Below, in pieces: positions 6,735 through 13,614 of a stretch of DNA of 21,798 bases. The notes beneath the pieces are model-generated. The model was not told where the DNA came from and searched no databases. It saw nothing but the letters and a program-made list of their open reading frames with translations. Location of the stretch: positions 1-21,798 of the forward strand of contig CAOJKG010000005.1 of the NCBI GenBank assembly GCA_948437815.1, written 5' to 3'. Position 1 is the stretch's first letter, and the number at the start of each line of letters is the position of its first letter. The DNA is from an uncultured Mycoplasmatota bacterium. GTDB lineage: Bacteria; Bacillota_I; Bacilli_A; RF39; UBA660. Position numbers and translations under genes: made by a program.

Positions 6735-7571
6735 ATGAGGTTAGCAGTTTTAAGCGATATTCATTCTAATTTAATAGCTCTAAATTTAGCTATAGACGAT
6801 TTAAAAAAAGAAAATGTAGATAAAATATGTTTTTTAGGAGATTATGTTACAGATGGTGAAAGTGATAATGAGATTTTAGGTATAATTAAAAATATTTCTG
6901 ATTATACAATTCTAGGTAATAGAGAAAAATATATATTGGATTACTCTCCATTAAAAAAGAATTATAATAATTATAAAACCATTCACACTACATATAACAA
7001 TTTAAGTAAAGATAATCTGAAATATATAGAATCATTAAAAGAATATTATATTATAAAGGCAAAAGATTTTAATATTCTAATGATTCATGGCAATCAGTAT
7101 TACTCTGACAAAGACAATATAGAAGAAGTATTTGACAAAATAATAAATGATTTTGATTTTGATATTTGTCTTTTTGGACATTCACATAAATATTTATACA
7201 GAAAATATAAAAATAAAATTTTTATAAATCCAGGATCCATTGGACAGTCTAATGATTATTCTAGCTATAAATATTGCATTATAGAAATAATAGATGAAAT
7301 AAATGTTATTTTAAAAGAATTTAATGTAAGAGAATCTTTTGATAAACTAGTTAATTATTATAAGAAGACAAAGTATTATAAAAACAATTATGTATGGGCA
7401 AATTTAGTTTTATATACAATAAGAGATGGGCTAGCATATTGTCCTTTATTTTTAGAAGAATTTAATAATAGAATAGAAAAATTAGGAGAATTAAGTGAAA
7501 AAAAATTTAATAAAATATGGGATAAAACATTTAAAGATTTTAAAAAAACATATGATATTGAGGAAATATAA
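6735..7571 (+). CDS. Calcineurin-like metallophosphoesterase
   Basis: This is a di-metal phosphoesterase of the YfcE/MJ0936-like group, predicted to hydrolyse phosphomono- or diesters. The substrate cannot be read from the sequence. All five motifs are present in the 278-residue protein: SDIHSN (D8, H10), LGDYVTDG (D36), LGNRE (N62), IHGN (H118) and FGHSH (H149, H151), followed by the FINPGSIGQS strand. After the catalytic domain (about 1-195) there is an extra C-terminal helical region of about 80 residues rich in Lys, Tyr and Asn, which is unusual for the small YfcE type. The gene stands alone between the tRNA terminator and the peptidase/ABC pair. The ATG at 6735 follows AGAAGTGAT. Confidence 0.9.
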   Translation: MRLAVLSDIHSNLIALNLAIDDLKKENVDKICFLGDYVTDGESDNEILGIIKNISDYTILGNREKYILDYSPLKKNYNNYKTIHTTYNNLSKDNLKYIESLKEYYIIKAKDFNILMIHGNQYYSDKDNIEEVFDKIINDFDFDICLFGHSHKYLYRKYKNKIFINPGSIGQSNDYSSYKYCIIEIIDEINVILKEFNVRESFDKLVNYYKKTKYYKNNYVWANLVLYTIRDGLAYCPLFLEEFNNRIEKLGELSEKKFNKIWDKTFKDFKKTYDIEEI

Positions 7572-7621
7572 AACAAATTTTTAAATACTTTTAAAGTGTG
7601 GTTCAATATAAATAATATTTA

Positions 7622-7669
7622 TATAATAAAATTCTACTTAGTAAACTTAAATAAAGTAGATAAAGTTTA
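7622..7669 (+). promoter_or_regulatory. Possible -10 and two competing hairpins in the peptidase leader
   Basis: TATAAT (7622-7627) could be the -10 for the peptidase gene. Just after it, two inverted repeats interleave. TCTACTT (7633-7639) pairs with AAGTAGA (7654-7660), and TAAACTT (7642-7648) pairs with AAGTTTA (7663-7669). Their order A-B-A'-B' allows either alternative hairpins or a pseudoknot. The loops are short for a stable pseudoknot, and covariation is unknown. Confidence 0.35.
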
Positions 7670-7728
7670 GCTTTTATATATTTAGCGTCATCATTTGAAA
7701 CATTTAAATAATTATTATAGGTGGTTTT

Positions 7729-8940
7729 ATGAAAAAGAATATAGAAACAAAAGATATTTTAAATTTTAAAGAAAATTATGATAATAATGATAAAAATCAA
7801 AAAATTGAAAATAATATCAAAAAATTAGGAATAAAAAAATCCAGTTTTAATGAAAGTATAGAATTAGAATTTAAATTTAACATTGAAACACCAAGTACAA
7901 AAATATACAATCAATTAGATAGCCATCAATGTAATATTTATGTCTTTTTAAGAGTTGTAAAAGATATATTACTAAAGAATAGTAATATAGATATTGAAAA
8001 TTTAGATATATCATCAAATTATATTAATTTTTTTGATAAATTAGAAAAAGCAAATGCTTTATATAATGATTTAATAAATACCAAACATTTAACATTAGAA
8101 ATAATTAATCAAAAAGTAAACAGATATATAGGAAGTTACGGAACATTCCATTTTGCAAGAGAAATAGTTAATAAATATGGGTTAGTCCCAACACATGCAA
8201 TGGCAGAAGTAAATAAAGAATATAATGATATACTAACAATAGATTTATTACGAACTAAAATAAAAAGTGATGCTATAACATTAATTAAGAAAAATAAAAA
8301 AGAAAAAAGTAATATAAAAAATGAATTAATGAATGAAGTATACGTTTTTCTAGCAAAAGTTTATGGTAATCCACCATTAAGTTTTAAGTTTAATAATAAA
8401 TTAACAACTCCAACTGAATTTAAGAATACATACTTACAAAATGAATTAGACAATTATATAACCCTAACTTCGTTTAATAAAGAACAATTTTTTAGCAGTT
8501 TTTCTTTTATTCCAAGTATTTATTTAAATAAAAAAGAAAATATAATATCAGTATCTAATAATGAAATAAAAAAAGCAATAATAGATCAATTAAAAGATGG
8601 AATAAGTGTCTGGATATCAATAGAAGAATCTACAGCATCTGATTATGAAGAGGGTATTCTTGATAATAAGTTATATAATATAAATAGTTTATTAAATATT
8701 AAAGAAATAGATAAAAATCAAAAATTAGCATTAGATATTATTAATTATGATCATGCTGTATGTATTACAGGAGCTTTAGTAGAAGATAGTGATATTAAAC
8801 AATTTAAAGTAGATAATAGTTTTGGAAATTATGGAAAATATAAAGGTCAATTTATTATGACAAATGATTTTTTTGATAACAATGTAATAACAGCAATAAT
8901 TAATAAAAAATATATTTTAGGAGAACAAAATGGAAAATAA
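7729..8940 (+). CDS. PepC/bleomycin-hydrolase-like cysteine peptidase (C1B)
   Basis: This looks like a divergent aminopeptidase C. The catalytic parts are conserved in the right order: oxyanion glutamine and nucleophile in YNQLDSHQC (Q62, C68), histidine in NYDHAVCITG (H342) and asparagine in VDNSFGNYGKYKGQF (N363). The N-terminal lead-in (K-E-N-Y...LGIKKSSFN) also matches. Differences are notable. The usual N-Q-x-x-S-G-R-C-W-x-F-A is N-Q-L-D-S-H-Q-C-N-I-Y-V-F here, so the Gly-Arg before the cysteine and the Trp after it are replaced. At 403 residues it is shorter than PepC (about 440-450). It has no signal peptide, so it is probably cytoplasmic. It overlaps the ABC transporter gene by 11 bases, implying that the two proteins act together on peptides. 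AGGTGG precedes the ATG. Confidence 0.85.
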   Translation: MKKNIETKDILNFKENYDNNDKNQKIENNIKKLGIKKSSFNESIELEFKFNIETPSTKIYNQLDSHQCNIYVFLRVVKDILLKNSNIDIENLDISSNYINFFDKLEKANALYNDLINTKHLTLEIINQKVNRYIGSYGTFHFAREIVNKYGLVPTHAMAEVNKEYNDILTIDLLRTKIKSDAITLIKKNKKEKSNIKNELMNEVYVFLAKVYGNPPLSFKFNNKLTTPTEFKNTYLQNELDNYITLTSFNKEQFFSSFSFIPSIYLNKKENIISVSNNEIKKAIIDQLKDGISVWISIEESTASDYEEGILDNKLYNINSLLNIKEIDKNQKLALDIINYDHAVCITGALVEDSDIKQFKVDNSFGNYGKYKGQFIMTNDFFDNNVITAIINKKYILGEQNGK

Positions 8941-10519
8941 TATTAACTTTATCTTTAAAAGTTTAAATAAAAAGAAATTAGCAATATTTTTAATTCTAGA
9001 AATAATACTAGATATAATTTATTACATTGTCCCATTTGGTTTTACATTATTTTTAACTTTACCATTTACTTTAAAAAAAGCTTTAATTGTTTTATTAATA
9101 TTTATGGTATCAAAAAGTATTAGAGTAATAGGAAATTATTTATTATCGATATATGCTAATAATTATTTATATGAATATAGTCGCATTCAATATTGTGAGT
9201 TTTACAAGAAACTAATAAAATTACCAGTAGAAACCATATCAAAATATCAAACAGGTTATTTTGAAAATTTAATTGATAAAATAATTAATCTTGTAAGTAG
9301 AGTATTACAAGCAGAATATTTCAGTATCATTATCGCTTTTATTTTTCTTTTTTATACTTTATATAATCAATCTATATTTATATTTTTAATTTCTTTAATA
9401 ACAAGTATTTTATGTATTTATTTAAATATTATAATATTAAAAAAATCAAATAAACAAGTGGAAAAATTATATGAAGAAGAGTATGAATATTCATCTGTTT
9501 ATAACGATTATATAAGTAATATAAGAACAGTTAAGTCATTAAACAACAATAATTATTTTATTAATAAAATAAAAAATTTAGGAAATAAGTGTTACAAAGA
9601 AAATAAAAAATATGTTAGCTATTATTCTCTTGAAGAATTAATTAGAAACTTTCTTATTATAGTTCCATTCTTTTTTGGTTTAATAAAAGCATGTATAGAT
9701 TTATCAAATGGAATAGATACAATAGGTATAATAACATTTTACATTTCCTTACATGTGGAAATGGGTTTTGTCTTTGAAGAATTATCCAACACTATTATAA
9801 ACTGGTTTCAATTAAGTGTTATATCTAAGAAATTAAAAGTTATCTTTAAAGACTTAGAAAATAAAGAAGAGTTAAAAGATTTCAATGAAATTAAGCTTAA
9901 AAATATTATTATAAAATATCCCAAAACAAACTTAGCAATAAAAGTAGATTATTTTAAAATATTAAAAAATGACAAGATTTCAATAATGGGAAGTTCTGGT
10001 CAAGGAAAAACATCTTTAATAAATTTAATCGTGGGTAATATAAGTTGTTATGAAGGAGAAGTTTTAATTAATGAAAAAGAAATTCATAATATCAAATTAG
10101 ATATAGGTATAATTAGTCAAGAGATAGAACTTTTTAATATGTCTATCAAAGACAATCTATGTTTAGATAAAAAAGTGGAAGAAAACAAATTAAAAGAATA
10201 TTTGAAAGAATTAGAACTAGATGAGTTATTACTTTTTGAAGATGGACTTGATACAATAGTAGGTGAAAAAGGATTAAAGTTATCAACAGGTCAAAAAAGA
10301 AGAATAAATATTTTAAGAAGTTTATTAATGGACAAAGACATTTACATATTAGATGAACCAACTTCAAATTTAGATAAACACACTGAAGAGATAGTTGTAA
10401 AATTCATATTAAAATATTTTAATAATAAGACTTTAGTTATAGTTACTCACAATGATGAAATAAATAAAGTATGTAATAAATTTTATAAATTTGAAAATCA
10501 TAATTTAACTGAAATTTAA
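8930..10519 (+). CDS. ABC exporter, fused membrane and ATPase domains
   Basis: This is a half-transporter of the exporter type that would work as a homodimer. Residues 1-300 form the membrane domain with about six hydrophobic helices (around 17-35, 42-62, 133-150, 153-170, 238-256 and 260-280). The ATPase domain has Walker A GSSGQGKTS (354-362), the Q-loop in GIISQEIELF, a signature LSTGQKRR (LSGGQ variant, from 451), Walker B IYILDEP (about 471-477) and the H-loop VTHND near 500. There is no N-terminal C39 peptidase domain. Instead, a separate cysteine peptidase gene overlaps its start, hinting at peptide export or processing in two parts. Length 529 is slightly short for the class. No obvious precursor peptide was seen nearby. 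Confidence 0.93.
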   Translation: MENNINFIFKSLNKKKLAIFLILEIILDIIYYIVPFGFTLFLTLPFTLKKALIVLLIFMVSKSIRVIGNYLLSIYANNYLYEYSRIQYCEFYKKLIKLPVETISKYQTGYFENLIDKIINLVSRVLQAEYFSIIIAFIFLFYTLYNQSIFIFLISLITSILCIYLNIIILKKSNKQVEKLYEEEYEYSSVYNDYISNIRTVKSLNNNNYFINKIKNLGNKCYKENKKYVSYYSLEELIRNFLIIVPFFFGLIKACIDLSNGIDTIGIITFYISLHVEMGFVFEELSNTIINWFQLSVISKKLKVIFKDLENKEELKDFNEIKLKNIIIKYPKTNLAIKVDYFKILKNDKISIMGSSGQGKTSLINLIVGNISCYEGEVLINEKEIHNIKLDIGIISQEIELFNMSIKDNLCLDKKVEENKLKEYLKELELDELLLFEDGLDTIVGEKGLKLSTGQKRRINILRSLLMDKDIYILDEPTSNLDKHTEEIVVKFILKYFNNKTLVIVTHNDEINKVCNKFYKFENHNLTEI

Positions 10520-10555
10520 TTATAAATAATAAAAAAAGCTTAATGTAAAAGACTT

Positions 10556-10586
10556 TTGACAGACAAAAAAATCATTTTCATATAAA
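10556..10586 (+). promoter_or_regulatory. Promoter of the Xre-type regulator
   Basis: A consensus -35 TTGACA (10556-10561) is followed by TATAAA (10581-10586) at 19 bp, or CATATA at 17 bp. The leader to the ATG at 10606 is short. Confidence 0.6.
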
Positions 10587-10605
10587 ATGTAATTGGAGGT
10601 GCAAA

Positions 10606-11187
10606 ATGGATATTGGTTCAAGAATAAAAAAATATCGAGAAGAGCAAAATATTTCTCAAGAAGAATTAGCGTTAAAAATATTTGTTTCAAGGCAGACTAT
10701 TTCTAATTGGGAGACTGATAAGAGTTATCCTGATATAAAGAGTTTAATCATGTTAAGTAATATCTTCAATGTATCTCTAGATAATTTTATAAAAAAAGAT
10801 ATAGAGGAGATGAGAAAAATAATTGATTCAAAAAAGATCAAGGAATTCAATGTTATGAGTTATGTATTTCTAGTAGAGATGTTAGTGTTAATCATAAGTG
10901 CATACCCATTATTTAAGCTTTTAGATTTTATAGGATTTATCATTTGGATATCACTATATATAATATCATTTGGAACTGCAAGAGTTATAGAAAGATTTAA
11001 AAAAGAAAATAACATCCAAACCTATAAAGAGATTATAGCATTTATTGATGGTAAAAAGCTAACTTATGAAGAAACACAGCAAGAGATAGGAAAAAGAATG
11101 TATCAAAAAATAATACTAGCATTTGTAACAGGTATTATAACATTCATAGTATGTTTAATTATGATGTTTATTATGAAAAAATTTTAA
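10606..11187 (+). CDS. Xre-family regulator with C-terminal membrane helices
   Basis: This 193-residue protein has an N-terminal Cro/C1-type helix-turn-helix (residues 5-60: IKKYREEQNISQEELALKI, then VSRQTISNWETDKSYPDIKSLI). After a linker come three probable membrane helices (about 83-101, 105-125 and 167-190). Membrane-tethered Xre regulators of this design are common in Firmicutes and often control a neighbouring membrane gene or sense envelope stress. A 33-codon gene for a membrane peptide follows after 18 bases, so the two probably share an mRNA. GGAGG (10594-10598) precedes the ATG. The target and signal are unknown. Confidence 0.9.
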   Translation: MDIGSRIKKYREEQNISQEELALKIFVSRQTISNWETDKSYPDIKSLIMLSNIFNVSLDNFIKKDIEEMRKIIDSKKIKEFNVMSYVFLVEMLVLIISAYPLFKLLDFIGFIIWISLYIISFGTARVIERFKKENNIQTYKEIIAFIDGKKLTYEETQQEIGKRMYQKIILAFVTGIITFIVCLIMMFIMKKF

Positions 11188-11205
11188 GAAATTGGAGGAA
11201 AGAAA

Positions 11206-11307
11206 ATGGAATTTTGGATAATTATGATAATTTTTGTATGTATGGGTGGCAGTTGTTCTTTAGCTGGAACTTGGTGGAGCAAAAACAAAGACGAAAAAAA
11301 GAAGTAA
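11206..11307 (+). CDS. 33-residue membrane peptide
   Basis: This small gene has a good ribosome-binding site (TTGGAGGA, 11193-11200) six bases before ATG 11206. It encodes one hydrophobic helix (FWIIMIIFVCMGGSCSLAG) with two cysteines, a Trp-Trp pair and a charged tail (SKNKDEKKK). A terminator follows within 15 bases. An overlapping frame (from 11151) lacks a matching ribosome-binding site. The position directly after a membrane-tethered Xre regulator suggests it is that regulator's partner, for example a sensor, toxin-like or accessory peptide. No family is recognised. Confidence 0.65.
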   Translation: MEFWIIMIIFVCMGGSCSLAGTWWSKNKDEKKK

Positions 11308-11321
11308 AAGATTTTAATATT

Positions 11322-11352
11322 ACTCGAACCAATAATTCGAGTTTTTATTTTT
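11322..11352 (+). terminator. Intrinsic terminator
   Basis: A seven-base stem ACTCGAA (11322-11328) / TTCGAGT (11336-11342) with a seven-base loop is followed by TTTTTATTTTT. It separates the regulator/small-peptide unit from the NrtR-like gene. Confidence 0.9.
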
Positions 11353-11373
11353 GGTAAAATTACTATTTCAATA

Positions 11374-11402
11374 TTGACAAGTGTATAAAAGACGCATATA
11401 AT
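11374..11402 (+). promoter_or_regulatory. Consensus sigma-A promoter of the NrtR-like gene
   Basis: TTGACA (11374-11379), a spacer of exactly 17 bp and TATAAT (11397-11402) form a perfect consensus promoter. Transcription would start near 11409, about 14 nt before the ATG at 11423. The spacer is occupied entirely by an operator-like sequence (11380-11396). Confidence 0.92.
11380..11396 (+). promoter_or_regulatory. Operator-like site 1 inside the promoter spacer
   Basis: AGTGTATAAAAGACGCA matches 14 of 17 bases of the palindromic site TGCGTATAAAATACGCA found twice downstream. It fills the -35/-10 spacer exactly, so a bound repressor would block RNA polymerase. Autoregulation by the NrtR-like product is the simplest reading. 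It is the least symmetric of the three copies. Confidence 0.7.
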
Positions 11403-11422
11403 TGAAATGTAAGGTGATAGTA

Positions 11423-12070
11423 ATGGAAGTAAAGAATCCTTTATATAAGAATCAAGGTATACATTGTATAAGTGCCATTTTTACAGTAGAAAAAGGTATA
11501 ACTAAAGTTCTACTAATAAAAAGAAAAAATAATCCCTATAAAGACATGTGGGCTTTAGTAGGTGGCGCATTATATAATAATGAAGAAGTAGAACAAGGGA
11601 TGAAAAGAGAAATATATGAGAAATCAGGAATATCAGATATTAACTTATATTTTTCAGGAATATTTAGTAGAGTAAATCGTTCTCCTGTAATGAGAATGAT
11701 TGCAATATCATATATTGGTGTTATTGATTCTGAAAGAGTAAACATATTAAAAGACACAATGAAAACTTCAAATGCTGATTGGGTAGCTATTACAAATATT
11801 CCTAAACTTGCCTATGATCATAATGAAATACTAATAAGAGCATTAGAGACATTACAAGAAAAGATTGATAATACAGACATATTAAAATCTTTATTTCCGT
11901 ATGGTTTTACTATTCCTGAGATTCATAAAACTTACGAAGCTATTTTAAATAAAATTATTGATCGAAGAAACTTTCGTAAGAAACTACTTAGTAATAAACA
12001 AATAATTGAAACCAATGCTACAACCAAATTTGAGGGAAATAAACCAGCAATTATCTATCGGTTTAAATAA
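11423..12070 (+). CDS. NrtR-like transcriptional regulator (Nudix + winged helix)
   Basis: This 215-residue protein has an N-terminal Nudix fold (about 10-145) and a C-terminal winged helix (about 155-215). The tail shows the typical NrtR layout: LFPYGFTIPEIHKTYEAIL, DRRNFRKKLL and a final A-I-I-Y-R-F. NrtR proteins are repressors whose Nudix domain senses a nucleotide, ADP-ribose in studied cases. The Nudix box (G48 to I70) is degenerate: REIYEKSGI has Lys67 where the metal-binding second Glu of REUXEEXGU should be, so hydrolysis is unlikely. A TTG at 11402 overlaps the -10 and cannot be the start. ATG 11423 with AAGGTGATAG is chosen. Likely targets are its own promoter and the next three genes. 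What ligand it senses is not visible. Confidence 0.88.
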   Translation: MEVKNPLYKNQGIHCISAIFTVEKGITKVLLIKRKNNPYKDMWALVGGALYNNEEVEQGMKREIYEKSGISDINLYFSGIFSRVNRSPVMRMIAISYIGVIDSERVNILKDTMKTSNADWVAITNIPKLAYDHNEILIRALETLQEKIDNTDILKSLFPYGFTIPEIHKTYEAILNKIIDRRNFRKKLLSNKQIIETNATTKFEGNKPAIIYRFK

Positions 12071-12075
12071 AAATT

Positions 12076-12099
12076 AAAAGTGTATGAAGATACATTTTT
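12076..12099 (+). terminator. Terminator-like hairpin after the NrtR-like gene
   Basis: A ten-pair stem (12076-12085 with 12090-12099, one G-T pair) carries a GAAG loop. The T-run forms the 3' arm, so termination strength is uncertain. It separates the regulator from the three-gene operon, which would then need its own promoter. Confidence 0.55.
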
Positions 12100-12113
12100 A
12101 AAAATAGATTTAA

Positions 12114-12130
12114 TGCGTATAAAATACGCA
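12114..12130 (+). promoter_or_regulatory. Operator-like palindrome, site 2
   Basis: TGCGTATAAAATACGCA is a perfect inverted repeat (7-base arms, 3-base centre). With flanks, 12110-12132 matches 12171-12193 except for one base. TATAAAAT inside it could serve as a -10, with only a weak T-rich -35. An isolated AAGGAGG follows at 12134-12140 with no usable start codon. Confidence 0.75.
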
Positions 12131-12174
12131 AACAAGGAGGGTGAAATTTAGAATATTTATTTTTTAAGTATTAA

Positions 12175-12191
12175 TGCGTACAAAATACGCA
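12175..12191 (+). promoter_or_regulatory. Operator-like palindrome, site 3
   Basis: TGCGTACAAAATACGCA differs from site 2 at one base and lies 61 bp downstream, close to six helical turns. It ends 34 bp before the CYTH-kinase start codon. Paired sites at this spacing could support cooperative or looped binding of the NrtR-like regulator. Confidence 0.75.
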
Positions 12192-12225
12192 AAATAGAAA
12201 TTAAAGTAAAGGAAGGAATGGAAAA

Positions 12226-13614
12226 ATGAAAAAGACTGAAATAGAAAAAAAGTATAAAATTAAAGAATTTGAAGGAGAATTAATTAAATATAGACTAGAA
12301 GAATTAAAAACAGAGTTAGGATTAGAGTTCATTGAAACAACAAGTTACGAAGATATATATTATGATAATGATGACATTTTAGAAGCTTATAAATTAACAG
12401 TGCGAAAAAGAGCAGAAAACGGAAGTTTGTATTTTACTTTAAAAGAAGATAAAGAAAATGAAGATAGTTTTGTCTCAAGAGAAAAATATGAATTTACAAG
12501 TTTAGAAGAATTAATTGAATATCTTAAAACAAATTATAAACTAGTAATAGAGTCTTTATATGAAAAAATGCGATTAAAAGTAGAACGTCAAAGATACAGA
12601 ATAAATTATAAAGGAACAATAATAGAAATAAATTTTGATAAAAGTACTAGCGCAGATAATAAAACTTTTATGCTTGAATGTAAGTTTATTTCTGGTAATA
12701 TAAATGACTTTTTAGAATTTAACTTAAAATTAAAAAGCTATAATTTTTTAGAAGAAATAATATTCAATAAAAAAGAATTAAATGAAGAAGCTATAGTAAG
12801 ACCAGTAACAGATCCTTTTAGTAAAAAAGTAAATATAGCAGAGTATAGAAAAAAATTAGATATATATTTTGCTAGTCAGCAACAATTATTAGAAAAATTA
12901 AAAAAATTAAATAAAAGAAAAGAAAGATTAAAAGATTTACATGCAAGATATGGTTCTTTAGAAAAACCAATAGTAGTTACTATAAGTGGAACTCCAAGGG
13001 CCGGTAAAACAACATGTATAGATAATCTCTTTGAATTTTTCAAAAAAGCAAATTTTAAAACAGCATGTGTAGAAGAACCAGCAGGACTTGTTTATGCAAC
13101 ATTAAAGGATAAAGAAGAAAAAGCAGAGCTATTAAAAGACAGAATTGGTTTTGTTGAAAGGCAGTTAGAAATAGGAGAAACTGAAATAAGAAAAAAGCTT
13201 AATGGAAATGAAATATTATTATGTGATCGAGGTATATTAGATACTTTTATATGGTATGACATGTATTATAAACTGGGAATGATGGATAAAAGTCGATATC
13301 AACAATTTTTAGAAAACTTAAAAAGAAAATACCCTTACATAACAGAACTTTATATTTTATACACATCCCCTTTAACATCAATGTACAGAGATTATCAAAA
13401 TTCTTTATCATTAGAACCAAGAAGTACAATGAATGAAGAAAATGTAAGAAAATATAATAGCTCATTAATAAGAATGGTCCCTGTATTTGAAAGAAACATT
13501 GATAATATAGAATTTATAAATACAACAGATTATGCTAAAATGGATGCTTCAATATTAATAGCAAATGATTTAACTGATAAGATAGAAAGTTTATATCGTA
13601 GAAGGAGAAAATAA
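12226..13614 (+). CDS. CYTH domain fused to a P-loop kinase
   Basis: This is a 462-residue two-domain protein. Residues 1-185 are a CYTH (triphosphate tunnel) domain: the ExExK motif is E5-I-E7-K-K9, followed by IYYDNDDILEAYKLTVRKRAE and alternating basic/acidic strands such as L-Y-F-T-L-K-E-D. A helical linker (about 205-240) leads to a P-loop kinase domain with Walker A GTPRAGKTT (255-263), an E-E-P segment and a CDRG motif (333-336). The latter recalls the NadR/Ttd14-like (AAA_28) or dNK/thymidylate-kinase-like group. CYTH domains bind or hydrolyse triphosphate groups, so the protein probably acts on a nucleotide or other phosphorylated small molecule. It heads an operon (1-base overlap with the HAD gene) behind two operators. 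AAAGGAAGG precedes ATG 12226. Confidence 0.88.
   Translation: MKKTEIEKKYKIKEFEGELIKYRLEELKTELGLEFIETTSYEDIYYDNDDILEAYKLTVRKRAENGSLYFTLKEDKENEDSFVSREKYEFTSLEELIEYLKTNYKLVIESLYEKMRLKVERQRYRINYKGTIIEINFDKSTSADNKTFMLECKFISGNINDFLEFNLKLKSYNFLEEIIFNKKELNEEAIVRPVTDPFSKKVNIAEYRKKLDIYFASQQQLLEKLKKLNKRKERLKDLHARYGSLEKPIVVTISGTPRAGKTTCIDNLFEFFKKANFKTACVEEPAGLVYATLKDKEEKAELLKDRIGFVERQLEIGETEIRKKLNGNEILLCDRGILDTFIWYDMYYKLGMMDKSRYQQFLENLKRKYPYITELYILYTSPLTSMYRDYQNSLSLEPRSTMNEENVRKYNSSLIRMVPVFERNIDNIEFINTTDYAKMDASILIANDLTDKIESLYRRRRK

Noticed and set aside
11151..11357. 68-residue frame overlapping the small membrane peptide
   Set aside because: It overlaps the Xre gene end, lacks a ribosome-binding site and runs through the terminator.
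11402..11422. TTG start for the NrtR-like protein
   Set aside because: It overlaps the -10 hexamer and lies before the predicted transcription start; ATG 11423 has a proper ribosome-binding site.
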